Part shown: in pieces, positions 8,712 through 18,176 of the stretch | How the letters are laid out: the number at the start of each line of letters is the position of its first letter | How positions within the stretch are numbered: the first letter of the stretch is position 1 | NCBI RefSeq assembly: GCF_945952055.1 | Contig: NZ_CAMFHB010000025.1 | Location: 26,904 to 90,903, forward strand | Length of the DNA stretch: 64,000 bases | DNA from: an uncultured Alsobacter sp. | GTDB taxonomy: Bacteria; Pseudomonadota; Alphaproteobacteria; Rhizobiales; Beijerinckiaceae | Reading direction: 5' to 3' | Position numbers and translations under genes: made by a program | The notes under the pieces: model-generated | Seen by the model: only the letters and a program-made list of their open reading frames with translations | What the model was told of the DNA's origin: nothing | The model's database searches: none

Positions 8712-9686
8712 TTACGGGCGCCAGTCGGAGCCCTTCTCGAAGCGCAGCGTCATCTCGGCCGCCGCGGCGCGCGCGGGGCCGGTGGCCAGCAGGCGGGCGA
8801 GCGTCTCGTCCGCCCTTTCCCCGTCGCCCTCCCCCGCCGCGACGGCCAGGTTGGCCTGCCATTCGGCCGCACTGCGGGCGCCGATGACGAGGCTGTCGAC
8901 GTCCTGCCGCAGGATCCAGCGCAGCGAGCCCGCACAGGCCGCGCCGACGTCGTCGGCGCCCAAGGTCTCGCGCGCCATGGCGGGCAGCCGGCCTTTCGCG
9001 AAGGCTTCGCGCACGATGACGCCCATGCCCGCGGCCCGGGCGGCGGGGATGACCCGTTCCAACGGCGCCGGGCAAAGCGGATTGAGGTTGATCCAGACGA
9101 CGTCGAAGCAACCGGCTTCGATCACGCGCAGGTACAGCGGCTCGCCGCACCAGAGGCCGTCGCAGCCCGCCAACGCGATGCGGCCGCTCGCCTTCAGCGC
9201 CGCCAGCGCGTCGGCGAGGCGCTGGAGGTAGCCGGGCGCTTCGAGCGCGGGCCATTCGAAGCCGATGTTGAGGATGCCGATGCGGTCCTGCCCGGACAGG
9301 GCGCGCAGGCGATCGACCTCGGCGGTGAGCCGGCTGGCGTCCGCCAGGCCCGCGTTGCCGGCCTCGTAGGAGTAGCACATGCCCTGGGGACGCATCTGGA
9401 CCAGGGCGTCGCCCGCGCCGCCCGGCCGCGCCCGGAGATTGCGCCCGAGTGCCTCGACTTCGGGATCGATCGTGACGTCGAAGAGCGTGGCGCCGGACGC
9501 GACGGCCGCCGCCACCAGCGCCTGTCGTCCCGGCCCGCCGAAATCGTCGCGGCGGTAGCCGGGCTTCGCCGCCTCGGCCAGGTTGTCCGACAGGCCGCGC
9601 ATGCGGCCGTCGTCATGGAACTCGTGCCCGCCGAGCCCCAGGACGGACACGCTCCGCCCCGTCGCGCCCAAGGCCCGGACCTGCAT
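8712..9686 (-). CDS. Aldo/keto reductase-fold protein lacking the catalytic tetrad
   Basis: 324 aa with the overall layout of the aldo/keto reductase superfamily. It has an N-terminal LGLGG turn, a barrel ending with a VDSLVIGARSAAEWQANL nucleotide-site segment, and a final helix. Of the usual Asp-Tyr-Lys-His tetrad only the first Asp (D70 in GATLFD) is recognisable. The following positions read VTIDPEVEALG with no Tyr, the expected Lys strand reads ALVQMRPQG, and the expected His position lies in ILNIGFEW. Function as a normal NADPH-dependent reductase is therefore doubtful. It lies 51 bp downstream of the family 5 binding protein gene on the same strand and probably shares its transcript. 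Confidence 0.75.
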   Translation of the reverse strand: MQVRALGATGRSVSVLGLGGHEFHDDGRMRGLSDNLAEAAKPGYRRDDFGGPGRQALVAAAVASGATLFDVTIDPEVEALGRNLRARPGGAGDALVQMRPQGMCYSYEAGNAGLADASRLTAEVDRLRALSGQDRIGILNIGFEWPALEAPGYLQRLADALAALKASGRIALAGCDGLWCGEPLYLRVIEAGCFDVVWINLNPLCPAPLERVIPAARAAGMGVIVREAFAKGRLPAMARETLGADDVGAACAGSLRWILRQDVDSLVIGARSAAEWQANLAVAAGEGDGERADETLARLLATGPARAAAAEMTLRFEKGSDWRP

Positions 9687-9737
9687 GGATGGCCTCCCCG
9701 GAGAGACGCCCGCGGCGCCGGCCGCGGGCGATCGGCG

Positions 9738-11270
9738 TCAGCCCGCCACTTCCGCTTCGCGCAGGTCGAGCAGGGTGTCGGAGCGCGGCTTCCAGACGAG
9801 GCGCTTGTTGACCGCGTAGATCGACGGCGCCTGGAAGAGCGGCAGATGCGGCGCCTCCTCCTTGATGAGCTGGCCGGCCTTCTTGTAGATCGCCTTGCGC
9901 TCGTTCAGGTCGAGGGTGGACCGGCCCTTCACCAGCAGCTCGTCGAGCTCCTTGTTGGAGAAGTAGCTCTGGTACATGCCGGTCGTCAGGATCGGGTACC
10001 AGATGAGGTCCGGGTCGTTGCCGCTCCAGCCCGGATAGATGAGGCCCTCGCGGCCCTTCTTCTCAGACACCTGCGCCCACACGCCGGGTTCCAGGAAGTT
10101 GGGGTTCACCTTGATGCCGACCCGGGCCAGGTAGCCCATGGTGGCCTCCATGATCTCCTTGTCCTTCAGGTAGTAGAACTGGCGCGAGGTGAGCGGGATC
10201 TCGAAGCCGTTCGGGAACCCGGCCTCCGCCAGCAGCGCCTTCGCCTTGGCGGGATCATACGGATAGGGCTTCAGGTCGGGGTCGTAGCCCAGCGCGGAGG
10301 TGGGCAGCGTGACGGCGATGCGCTTGCCCATGCCGCCGAGGATCGTCTTCTGGATCGTGTCGACGTCGACGGCGTAGTTGATGGCCTGGCGCACGCGCTT
10401 GTCCTGCAGCGGCGTGGCTTTCAGCGTGTCGAAGGCGAAGAAGAAGAAGAAGAAGTCGGAGTCTTGGACGATGGTCTTCGTCTCGCCGCGGTTCAGGCCG
10501 GGCACGTCCTCGGGGGGCACGTCGCTGATGAGGTCCACGCCCTCGCTCTTGATCTCGGCGATGGCGGTGCGGCGCTCCTTGATGGGGCGGAACGTGATCT
10601 TGTCGAGCTTGGGCTTGCCGCCCCAGTAGTCCGGGTTGGCCTCGACCACGACGCGGTCGTCCTTCACCCATTCGACGAGCCGGAAGGGGCCGGTGCCGAC
10701 GGCCTTCTTGGCGATCGCCTCGCCATTGGACTCGGCCGCGTATTTCGGCGGCACGATGAGCGAGGCGAACGACGCCGTGTAGAGCGAGTACAGCATGGTC
10801 GGGAACGGCGCGGCCGTCTTGAAGTCGACCGTGAACGGATCGACCACCTCGACCTTCGTGATCGCCGCGATGCGGGAGCGGTAGGGCGCGGCGAACTTCG
10901 GGTCGAGCGCCCGGTCGAAGGTGAATTTCACCGCCTCGGCGTTGAACTCCTCGCCGTTGTGGAACTTGACGCCCTGGCGCAGCACGAAACGCCAGGTCAT
11001 CGGGTCGGGGTTGGACCAGGAGAGGGCGAGCCGCGGCCCGAACGTCCCGTCGAGATTGAGGTGCACCAGCGAGTCGTAGAGGTGCCCGAGGATGTTGGCC
11101 GTCTGGAAGTTCGAGTGCTTGGCCGGGTCCATCGTGTAGGCGTCGCTCGACTGCGCCACGATGATCGACTTGCCGCGCGCCGCGGCCTGGCCGAAGGCAG
11201 GCCCCACCATCGGAAGCATCGCCGTGCCCATGGCCAGCGCATTGAACCCACGTCGCGTCACTGCGGTCAC
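9738..11270 (-). CDS. ABC transporter substrate-binding protein, family 5 (peptide/opine type)
   Basis: 510 aa periplasmic binding protein. The signal peptide begins with a twin Arg (TRRGFNALAMGTAMLPMVGPAFGQA, residues 5-29), so export could be by Tat. The mature part has the SBP_bac_5 signature region (GTFGPRLALSWSNPDPMTWRFVLRQGVKFHNGE) and the typical VGTGPFRL...NPDYWGGKP segment. GTG at 11270 is preceded by GAGGAACGAGAC, a good ribosome-binding spacing. It is the likely receptor for the DppB/DppC permeases at 822-2593, although the genes are not contiguous. One oddity is a run of six Phe at about residue 275, encoded by six tandem TTC codons. Confidence 0.93.
   Translation of the reverse strand: MTAVTRRGFNALAMGTAMLPMVGPAFGQAAARGKSIIVAQSSDAYTMDPAKHSNFQTANILGHLYDSLVHLNLDGTFGPRLALSWSNPDPMTWRFVLRQGVKFHNGEEFNAEAVKFTFDRALDPKFAAPYRSRIAAITKVEVVDPFTVDFKTAAPFPTMLYSLYTASFASLIVPPKYAAESNGEAIAKKAVGTGPFRLVEWVKDDRVVVEANPDYWGGKPKLDKITFRPIKERRTAIAEIKSEGVDLISDVPPEDVPGLNRGETKTIVQDSDFFFFFFAFDTLKATPLQDKRVRQAINYAVDVDTIQKTILGGMGKRIAVTLPTSALGYDPDLKPYPYDPAKAKALLAEAGFPNGFEIPLTSRQFYYLKDKEIMEATMGYLARVGIKVNPNFLEPGVWAQVSEKKGREGLIYPGWSGNDPDLIWYPILTTGMYQSYFSNKELDELLVKGRSTLDLNERKAIYKKAGQLIKEEAPHLPLFQAPSIYAVNKRLVWKPRSDTLLDLREAEVAG
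10437..10455. repeat. GAA trinucleotide microsatellite inside a gene
   Basis: Six perfect GAA units plus one G on the + strand. On the coding (minus) strand they read as consecutive TTC codons, giving a hexa-phenylalanine tract in the binding protein. The length is a multiple of three, so slippage would change residue number and not frame. Confidence 0.95.
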
Positions 11271-11467
11271 GTCTCGTTCCTCCGTCGTGCCCAGAACATC
11301 TGCAACCGGCATGGTCTGCCTGGAGCGCGTCGCGCCAGCCTAGCTGCAGACGCGCCGCAGGCAAGTGGCTTGCCGGCCGCAACCGCCGTCAGCAGGTTTC
11401 ATGCCAAGCCTCTGTCCACACACGACAAACCCATCACCAGGGCGCGTGACGCGGTCTGCGGGAGGGA

Positions 11468-13036
11468 TCATTGCCGCTCGCGTGACCAGGGGAATGTCCA
11501 GGTTTCCGTCAGCGCGCGCTGGCCCGACCGCAGGTAGAGCCGAATGTCGCTGGTCTCGCCCTCGCCCAGCTGCACGTCGAGCGCGACGCGGAAGCCCTCG
11601 GTGACGACGTTGGGCATCAGCGAGGTGCGCAGGATCTTGCCGGCCGACAGCGAGGGCACGGCTTCCACCCGGTCGGGTTCGCGCAGGAAATAGGCGAGGT
11701 CCCCGCCCACGAAGTCCACGAGGAAGCGACGGATGTCGGGTCGTCCCGGTCCGCGGGCGCCGGAGGCGCGGGCCGTGGCCTGGAAGGTCGCGCGCACGCG
11801 GCCACCCGTGTGCAGGTCCGCCCCGTCGCCGATCGAGCGGATGCGGTAGGCGAGGCGGGTTTCCTTGGCCTGCGGCAGCAGGCTCGCCGGGGTCCAGAAG
11901 GCGACGATGTTGTCGCCCGTCTCGTCAGGCCCGGGCAGTTCGACGAGCTCGACCCTGCCCTCCCCCCAGTCGCCCGTGGGCTCGACCCAGTAGCTCGGAC
12001 GCAGGTCGTAGCGGGCCTCCAGGTCCTCGTAGCGGGTGAAGCTCCGGTCGCGCTGCATGAGGCCGAAGCCGCGCGGGGTCTTGCCCGCGAAGCTCGTGAT
12101 GCGGGGCGCGATCGGGTTGCGCAGCGGGCGCCAGATCCACTCGCCGGTGCCCGAATGCAGGAGCAGCCCATCGCTGTCGTGGACCTCGGGCCGGAACTCG
12201 TCGGCGATGCGCCGGTCGTTCTCGCTGACGTAGAACATGGAGGTGAGCGGCGCGATGCCGAGCCGCTCGATGGGCCGGCGCGGGTAGAGCCGCGCCTCCA
12301 CCTCGACCCCGGTGGCGGCGCCAGGCCAGATCGTGAACTTGTAGGCGCCCGTCAGGGCCTCGCCCTCCAGCAGGGCATAGAGGGTGATGCGCTCCTCGCC
12401 CATGGGCGGATCCTCCACCCAGAAGGCGGTGAAGGCCGGAAACTCCTCGCCGGGCTGGCCCGAGCCGACGGCGATGCCCCGGGCCGACAGGCCGTAGCGC
12501 TGGTCGCGGGACAGGAAGCGGAAATAGCTGGCGCCGAGAAACACCGCGAGTTCGTCGAGGATGCCGGGGTCGTTCAGCGCGAAATGCAGCCGCAGCCCGG
12601 CAAAGCCCATTTCGCGCGGCAGCGGGTCTGCGATCTTGTTGCGGCCGTAGTCGAACATCTCCTTCTCGAAGGCGACCGGCGTGGCGCGCCCCTCGCGCAC
12701 CACCAGCACCGTCACGGGCCGGGGATAGAGGAACCCCGGATGGAAGAGCTGCATGCGGAAGCGCCCGGTGAGCAGCGCCGCGTCGGGCCGGAAGCGGATG
12801 TCGCGCCAGGCGTCGTAGTCCAGGGCCTTGAGCGCATCGGGGATCCGTGCGGCCGGGGGCTTCACCGGCTCGCCCGACCGGCGCTCGGCGAGCGCCGCCA
12901 GCGCGTCGAAGGTGAAGAGCCCACCCGACAGCATGTCGTCGTGCGGGGCGGGCGGGGTCTGCGCCGCCGCCGCGCCGGCCACCGCCGCCCCCGTCATTCC
13001 CAGGAGCACGGTTCGTCGCGTGAGGGGCTCGCCCAT
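11468..13036 (-). CDS. Glucan biosynthesis protein, OpgG/OpgD (MdoG/MdoD) family
   Basis: 522 aa periplasmic protein needed for osmoregulated periplasmic glucan backbone synthesis in related organisms. The N-terminus ([21 protein letters not shown]) is a twin-Arg signal peptide, as in OpgD. The mature part has the family start [23 protein letters not shown], the [18 protein letters not shown] segment, and YLYPRP-like and [15 protein letters not shown] blocks. Length is normal. The membrane glucosyltransferase OpgH, often next door, is not in the window. It is divergent from rimO with about 100 bp between the starts, which should hold both promoters. The downstream side faces the start region of the family 5 binding protein across about 200 bp in which I see no gene. 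Confidence 0.92.
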   Translation of the reverse strand: MGEPLTRRTVLLGMTGAAVAGAAAAQTPPAPHDDMLSGGLFTFDALAALAERRSGEPVKPPAARIPDALKALDYDAWRDIRFRPDAALLTGRFRMQLFHPGFLYPRPVTVLVVREGRATPVAFEKEMFDYGRNKIADPLPREMGFAGLRLHFALNDPGILDELAVFLGASYFRFLSRDQRYGLSARGIAVGSGQPGEEFPAFTAFWVEDPPMGEERITLYALLEGEALTGAYKFTIWPGAATGVEVEARLYPRRPIERLGIAPLTSMFYVSENDRRIADEFRPEVHDSDGLLLHSGTGEWIWRPLRNPIAPRITSFAGKTPRGFGLMQRDRSFTRYEDLEARYDLRPSYWVEPTGDWGEGRVELVELPGPDETGDNIVAFWTPASLLPQAKETRLAYRIRSIGDGADLHTGGRVRATFQATARASGARGPGRPDIRRFLVDFVGGDLAYFLREPDRVEAVPSLSAGKILRTSLMPNVVTEGFRVALDVQLGEGETSDIRLYLRSGQRALTETWTFPWSRERQ

Positions 13037-13139
13037 TCCAGGTCTCCGACGGTTGAGGGAACTTTTCGCCAACGCGCCGCTCCCGCTCACCGTTCCATCC
13101 GCAACGACCCTGCCGTTTACGCGGAGAGGGCGGCGCGCT

Positions 13140-14489
13140 ATGAGCACGCCTTCCCTCGTCCGAGCGCCCGCAATGACCGCCCAGCCCAAGATCTCCTTCG
13201 TGTCCCTCGGTTGCCCCAAGGCGCTCGTCGACAGCGAACGGATCATCACGCGCCTGCGGGCGGAGGGATACGAGCTCGTCAAGTCGCACCAGGGCGCCGA
13301 CGCCGTCATCGTCAACACCTGCGGGTTCCTCGACAGCGCCAAGGCGGAGTCGCTGTCGGCGATCGGCGAGGCGCTGGCCGAAAACGGCAAGGTGATCGTG
13401 ACCGGCTGCATGGGCGCCGAGCCCGAGCAGATCCGGGACGCCTTCCCCAACGTGCTGGCGATCACCGGTCCGCAGGCCTACGAAAGCGTGATGGGCGCGG
13501 TGCACGAGGCGGTGCCGCCGGCGCACGACCCGTTCCTCGACCTCGTGCCGCCGCAGGGCGTGAAGCTCACGCCGCGCCACTACGCCTACCTGAAGATTTC
13601 GGAAGGCTGCAACAACCGCTGCACCTTCTGCATCATCCCCAAGCTGCGCGGCGACCTGGTGTCGCGCCCCGCCTCGGACGTGCTTCGCGAGGCCGAGAAG
13701 CTCGTCGCCGCCGGCGTGAAGGAACTGCTCGTGGTGTCGCAGGACACCTCCGCCTACGGCGTCGACATCAAGTACGCGACGTCGACCTGGCAGGACCGCG
13801 AGGTCCGGGCGCGGTTCCTCGACCTCTCGCGCGAGCTGGGCACGCTGGGTGCCTGGGTGCGGCTCCACTACGTCTATCCCTACCCCCACGTGGACGAGGT
13901 CATCGGCCTGATGGCGGACGGCGTGGTGCTGCCCTATCTCGACATCCCCTTCCAGCATTCCTCGCCGAAGGTGCTGAAGGCCATGCGCAGGCCAGCCGCC
14001 ACAGAGAAGACGGCCGAGCGCATCCGCAAGTGGCGCGAGACCTGCCCGGACCTCGCCATCCGCTCGACCTTCATCGTCGGCTTCCCCGGCGAGACGGACG
14101 AGGACTTCGAGGAGCTGCTCGACTGGCTGCGCGAGACGAAGCTCGAGCGCGTCGGCTGCTTCAAGTACGAGCCGGTGCGCGGCGCGACCGCCAACGACCT
14201 CGGCCTCCCGGCCGTGCCGGACGAGGTGAAGCAGTCGCGCTGGGAGCGCTTCATGGCCACCCAGCAGGCAATCAGCGCCAAGCGCCTCGCCTCCCGCGTC
14301 GGCAAGCGCATCAAGGTGATCATCGACGAGCCGGGCCCCACCGTCTCGAAGGGCCGCTCCCAATGGGACGCGCCCGAGATCGACGGCAACGTCTACGTCG
14401 CCAGCCGCCGCCCGCTGCGGATCGGCGACATCGTGTCGGTGAAGGTCGAGCGGGCTGACGCCTACGACCTGCATGGGGTGGCGGTGTAG
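13140..14489 (+). CDS. rimO: Ribosomal protein S12 methylthiotransferase RimO
   Basis: 449 aa radical-SAM enzyme that adds a methylthio group to the conserved Asp of ribosomal protein S12. It has an N-terminal MTTase domain with three cluster Cys at residues 25 ([12 protein letters not shown]), 61 (VNTCGFLD) and 90 (VTGCMGAE). The radical-SAM CxxxCxxC follows at 157, 161 and 164 ([10 protein letters not shown]), and there is a C-terminal TRAM domain ending in [23 protein letters not shown] distinguishes RimO from MiaB. ATG 13140 has GGAGAGG 10 bases upstream. A second in-frame ATG at 13173 would give a 438 aa protein and cannot be excluded. It is divergent from the glucan gene. Confidence 0.96.
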   Translation: MSTPSLVRAPAMTAQPKISFVSLGCPKALVDSERIITRLRAEGYELVKSHQGADAVIVNTCGFLDSAKAESLSAIGEALAENGKVIVTGCMGAEPEQIRDAFPNVLAITGPQAYESVMGAVHEAVPPAHDPFLDLVPPQGVKLTPRHYAYLKISEGCNNRCTFCIIPKLRGDLVSRPASDVLREAEKLVAAGVKELLVVSQDTSAYGVDIKYATSTWQDREVRARFLDLSRELGTLGAWVRLHYVYPYPHVDEVIGLMADGVVLPYLDIPFQHSSPKVLKAMRRPAATEKTAERIRKWRETCPDLAIRSTFIVGFPGETDEDFEELLDWLRETKLERVGCFKYEPVRGATANDLGLPAVPDEVKQSRWERFMATQQAISAKRLASRVGKRIKVIIDEPGPTVSKGRSQWDAPEIDGNVYVASRRPLRIGDIVSVKVERADAYDLHGVAV

Positions 14490-14519
14490 TTCACCGGCTT
14501 GCGTCCCCATCTTCTCCTC

Positions 14520-14636
14520 GGCGTCTTGGCCGAGCTTGTCCCGGCCATCCACGACTTTGCAATGGTCGTGAAGTCGTGAGTGGTCGCGAAGTCTTGGGTC
14601 CCCGGGCCAAGACCGGGGATGACGGTGGAGGGGTGG
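14520..14636. repeat. Dispersed intergenic palindromic repeat, family B, copy 2
   Basis: It lies between rimO and the P450 gene and starts GCGTCTTGGCCGAG. It contains CATCCACGACTTTGCAATGG and ends CCGGGGATGACGGTGGAGG. It shares the ATCCACGACTTT core and the ATGACGG(C/T)GGAGG end with the other copies. The middle has an extra partial duplication of the GTCGTGA/GTCGCGAAGTC arm. Confidence 0.75.
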
Positions 14637-14683
14637 CAATAGGTGCCCTTGCCTGATCGCCCCGTCAGGCACACCTTCTGTCC

Positions 14684-16054
14684 ATGTCCGCTCCGCTCGC
14701 CGCGCCGCTACTCGTTCCGCCACGGCCCGTTCCGCCGCGGGCGCCCCTGTCGCCGTTGAAGATGGCCTTCACGCTGGGACGCAACGTCCTGTCCGTGTGG
14801 GGCGAGGAATCCTACAGGCGGGAGATCGTGTCCTCGCCCTTCTTCGGCGTGACGAGCTTCACGCTGAACGATCCCGAGGCCATCCGCCACGTCTTCGTGG
14901 ACAACCACGAGGCCTATGTCCGGACCTCGATCACGCGGCGCATGCTGAAGCCGATGCTGGGACGCGGGCTGTTCCTGGCCGAGGGCGAGGACTGGCGCCA
15001 CCAGCGCCGGGCCCTGGCACCCGCCTTCACGCCGCGCGCGATGGACCCGCTGCGGCCGCTGATGACCCGGATCGCGCAGGAACGGCTCGACCAGCTGGCC
15101 CGCCGGACCGGCCGGCCGATCGACCTCTTCGAGCAGACCCAGCGCCTCACCCTCGAGATCGCCGGCCGGACCATGTTCTCCATGGAGATGACGGACCGGG
15201 CCGAGCGCATGAGGGCGCTGGTCGACGGCTATGCGGCGCGGGTCGGCCCTTCCGTGTTCGACCTCGTCCTGCCTGCGAACATGCCCAACCCGACCGACCT
15301 GCGGCGGGGCATGGCGGCGAACCGCTTCAAGGCCTTCATCGAGGAGATGATCGCGGAGCGCGCGGCGGCCGGACCGGCGCCCGACGTGGCGCGCGACCTC
15401 TGCGACCTGCTCCTGGCGGCACGGGACCCGCGCGACGGCTCGCCCTTCGACAAGGAGATGCTGCGCGACCAGGTGTCGACGATGATCCTGGCCGGGCACG
15501 AGACCACGGCAGTCGCCCTGTTCTGGACGCTGCTGCTGCTGTCGCTGTCGCCTGGGCACCAGGAGGAGGCGGCGGCCGAGGCGGTCGCATGGTCGGGGGA
15601 CGACGGGACGCCCCTGCCCGCGCAGCTTCCCGTGATCCATGCCGTGGCCAGCGAGGCCATGCGGCTCTATCCGCCGGCCTTCCTCGTCACCCGGGTTGCC
15701 ACCAAGCCCGACCGGATCGGGGCGCACGCGGTGTCGCCGGGCGACATGATCAACGTCTCGCCCTGGCTGCTCCACCGGCAGGAGCGGCTGTGGGCCGATC
15801 CCCACGCCTTCGACCCGCGGCGCTTCATGCCCGGCGCGCCGCCCATCGATCGCCTCGTCTACCTGCCCTTCGGCATTGGTCCGCGCATCTGCATCGGCGC
15901 GCATTTCGCCACCACGGAGCTCGTCCTCGTGCTGGCCGAATGGCTGAAACGCTTCCGGGTGGAAAGGACCGACGACCGGCCCGTGATGCCGGTCGGCACC
16001 GTGACCCTGCGTCCCGACCACCTGGCCCGGTTCCGGCTGCACGCCAGGATGTGA
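14684..16054 (+). CDS. Cytochrome P450
   Basis: 456 aa heme monooxygenase. The oxygen-binding I-helix motif AGHETT is at residues 270-275, the K-helix ExxR at 324-327 (EAMR), and the heme loop FGIGPRICIG at 396-405 with Cys403 as thiolate ligand. All catalytic hallmarks are present. There is no N-terminal transmembrane anchor, only a Pro-rich start, as expected for a soluble bacterial P450. The I-helix pattern and length suggest a CYP4/CYP102-like fatty-acid or terpene hydroxylase group, but the substrate cannot be assigned. No ferredoxin or ferredoxin reductase gene is adjacent. It converges with the BMP binding protein gene across a bidirectional terminator. Confidence 0.95.
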   Translation: MSAPLAAPLLVPPRPVPPRAPLSPLKMAFTLGRNVLSVWGEESYRREIVSSPFFGVTSFTLNDPEAIRHVFVDNHEAYVRTSITRRMLKPMLGRGLFLAEGEDWRHQRRALAPAFTPRAMDPLRPLMTRIAQERLDQLARRTGRPIDLFEQTQRLTLEIAGRTMFSMEMTDRAERMRALVDGYAARVGPSVFDLVLPANMPNPTDLRRGMAANRFKAFIEEMIAERAAAGPAPDVARDLCDLLLAARDPRDGSPFDKEMLRDQVSTMILAGHETTAVALFWTLLLLSLSPGHQEEAAAEAVAWSGDDGTPLPAQLPVIHAVASEAMRLYPPAFLVTRVATKPDRIGAHAVSPGDMINVSPWLLHRQERLWADPHAFDPRRFMPGAPPIDRLVYLPFGIGPRICIGAHFATTELVLVLAEWLKRFRVERTDDRPVMPVGTVTLRPDHLARFRLHARM

Positions 16055-16055
16055 A

Positions 16056-16079
16056 AAGGGCGGCCTCGCGGCCGCCCTT
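16056..16079. terminator. Bidirectional hairpin terminator
   Basis: A perfect 10-bp stem AAGGGCGGCC / GGCCGCCCTT with loop TCGC lies between the convergent P450 gene and the BMP binding-protein gene. The A/T ends of the stem give short T-runs in both directions, which suits use by both transcripts. Confidence 0.8.
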
Positions 16080-16103
16080 CCGTCAGTGGGTTCGCTGCCT
16101 GCC

Positions 16104-17186
16104 TTACTTCGGCAGCTGGTCGTCGATGCCCTTCACGTAGAAGGCCATGCCCAGCACCTGCTCGTCGGAGAGCGCGCCCTTGCCCTTGCACTCGATCTCC
16201 TTGCCGTCCTGGCCGTAGACCGGGCACTTGAAGGGGTTCAGCGCGCCGGACTTGATGTCGGCGGTGGTCTTGGTGGCCATCGCCTTCACTTCGTCGGGCA
16301 TGTTGGTGAAGGGGGCCATGTTGACCATGTTGGCGTCGAAGCCGCCCCAGGTGTCCTCGGACTTCCAGCTGCCGTCCAGCGCCGCCTTCACGCGGGCGAT
16401 GTAGTAGTCGTTCCAGTTGTCGACAATGGAGGTCAGCGTCGCCTTCTGGGCGAAGCGGATCATGTCGGACGCCTGGCCGAACGCGAACTTGCCGCGGGCC
16501 TCGGCCTGCTGCAGCGGGGCCGGGCTGTCGGTGTGCTGGGAGATGATGTCGGCGCCCTGGTCGAGCAGCGCCTTGGCGGCGTCGGCTTCCTTGCCCGGGT
16601 CGAACCACGTGTTGGCCCAGACGATCTTGACCTTGATGTTCGGGTTGACCGACTGCGCGCCCAGCATGAAGGCGTTGATGCCGGACACGACCTCGGGGAT
16701 CGGGAAGGACGCGACGTAGCCGATCACGTTCGACTTCGTCATCTTGCCGGCGATCTGCCCGATCACGTAGCGGCCTTCATGGAACTTGGCCGAGTAGGTG
16801 GCGAGGTTCTTCTCGCGCTTGTAGCCCGTGGCGTGCTCGAAATAGACGTTCGGGTACTTCTTCGCGACCTTCACCGTCGGGTCCATGAAGCCGAAGGAGG
16901 TGGTGAAGATGAGCTTGTGCCCGGTGCGGGCCAGCTGCTCGATCGAGCGCTCGCTGTCGGCCTCCGGCACGTTCTCCAGGAAGGTCGTGGTGACCTTGTC
17001 GCCCAGCGCCTTCTCGACGGCGAGGCGGCCCTGGTTGTGCTGGTAGCTGTAGCCGAAGTCCCCGACCGGACCGACATAGATGAAGCCGACCTTCATCTTC
17101 TCCTGGGCCGAGGCGGAGCCCGCGGCCGCGGCGCCGAGCCCGGCCGCGAGCGCGGCCGCGGCGGCAGCCTTGAACATCTGACGCAT
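16104..17186 (-). CDS. BMP-family ABC transporter substrate-binding protein (Med/PnrA-like)
   Basis: 360 aa periplasmic binding protein with a Sec signal peptide (residues 1-28, ending GSASAQ). It starts its fold at MKVGFIYVGPVGDFGYSYQHNQG, the standard Bmp signature, which in PnrA-like proteins forms the nucleoside pocket. Further family segments are IFTTSFGFMDPTVKVAKKYPNVYFEHATGY and NVIGYVASFPIPEVVSGINAF. It is the last gene of the five-gene importer run (21707-16104) and is separated from the permease by 77 bp. That spacing could carry its own promoter and allow higher expression of the receptor. Purine nucleoside or related substrates are likely from the family; this is not proven. Confidence 0.94.
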   Translation of the reverse strand: MRQMFKAAAAAALAAGLGAAAAGSASAQEKMKVGFIYVGPVGDFGYSYQHNQGRLAVEKALGDKVTTTFLENVPEADSERSIEQLARTGHKLIFTTSFGFMDPTVKVAKKYPNVYFEHATGYKREKNLATYSAKFHEGRYVIGQIAGKMTKSNVIGYVASFPIPEVVSGINAFMLGAQSVNPNIKVKIVWANTWFDPGKEADAAKALLDQGADIISQHTDSPAPLQQAEARGKFAFGQASDMIRFAQKATLTSIVDNWNDYYIARVKAALDGSWKSEDTWGGFDANMVNMAPFTNMPDEVKAMATKTTADIKSGALNPFKCPVYGQDGKEIECKGKGALSDEQVLGMAFYVKGIDDQLPK

Positions 17187-17263
17187 CCCTTGTCTCCAAT
17201 CCGGGTCGTTTTGTCTCGACGCGACCGTGCCCGAGCCGGCCTGCTGCGACAAATGATACCAAA

Positions 17264-18175
17264 TCAGCGGTCGGGAACGAAAGGTGCACCAAGCGATCCG
17301 GGGGCCGTCGCGGACCGCCTTCCCACAGACATGACGACGAGCGCGACGATGGTCGCCACGTAGGGAAAGGCCGAGAGCGCTTGCGACGGGATGCCGAGCG
17401 AGGCGGCCTGGGCGTGCAGCTGCAGGACGGTCGCCCCGCCGAAGAGGTAGGCGCCGAACAGCAGTCGCAACGGGCGCCAGGACGCGAACACCACCAAAGC
17501 CAGCGCGATCCAGCCGCGGCCCGCCGTCATGCCGGGGGACCAGAACGGCGTGTAGACGAGCGACAGGTAGGCCCCGGCGAGCCCGGCGCAGGCGCCTCCG
17601 AACAGGATCGCCGCCAGCCGGACCTTGAGCACCGGCAGGCCCAGCGCATGGGCCGAGGCGTGATTCTCGCCGATGGAGCGCAGGGTGAGACCGGCGCGGC
17701 TGCGGCCGAGGAACCACAGGGTGGCGAAGGCCAGCGCCAGCGAGAAGTAGACGAAGGGGTTCTCGCCGAAGAGCACGTGGCCGCCCGGCAGGTCCGTGAG
17801 CCCGGGGATGTACACCGGCGGGATCGCCTCGCGCTGCGTGCCGACGAAGCCCGCGCCGATCAGGCCCGAAAGACCCAGCCCCAGGATGGTGAGCGCCAGG
17901 CCCGAGGCGACCTGGTTGGTGGCGAGCCCCAGCACGAGCAACGCGAAGAGGCCCGAGAGCACGAGCCCGGCCGCGATCGCCGCCAGGATGCCGAGGATGG
18001 TGGATCCCGACAGGATGGCGGCGGCGAAGCCGCAGGCCGCGCCCACCGCCATCATGCCCTCGATGCCGAGGTTGAGGACGCCGGCGCGCTCGACGACGAG
18101 TTCGCCCATCGCGGCGATGAGGAGCGGCGTCGCGGCGGTGACCACGGTGATGAGGATGGCTTCCCAGACACCCAT
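17264..18175 (-). CDS. ABC transporter permease, BMP/nucleoside type (second subunit)
   Basis: 303 aa BPD_transp_2 permease with eight or so hydrophobic segments. The hallmark segment ELVVERAGVLNLGIEGMMAVGA near the N-terminus is typical of the NupQ/YufQ subunit of nucleoside importers. A second conserved stretch, TLRSIGENHASAHALGLPVLKVRL, is the cytoplasmic coupling loop. A single base separates it from the stop of the partner permease upstream, so the genes are co-translated as the channel heterodimer. Confidence 0.94.
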   Translation of the reverse strand: MGVWEAILITVVTAATPLLIAAMGELVVERAGVLNLGIEGMMAVGAACGFAAAILSGSTILGILAAIAAGLVLSGLFALLVLGLATNQVASGLALTILGLGLSGLIGAGFVGTQREAIPPVYIPGLTDLPGGHVLFGENPFVYFSLALAFATLWFLGRSRAGLTLRSIGENHASAHALGLPVLKVRLAAILFGGACAGLAGAYLSLVYTPFWSPGMTAGRGWIALALVVFASWRPLRLLFGAYLFGGATVLQLHAQAASLGIPSQALSAFPYVATIVALVVMSVGRRSATAPGSLGAPFVPDR

Positions 18176-18176
18176 G

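Noticed and set aside
9615..11537. 640-codon open frame on the + strand opposite the binding protein
   Set aside because: It is antisense to a clear SBP_bac_5 gene, rich in Arg/Val/His/Gly as expected for a shadow frame in GC-rich DNA, and has no domain.
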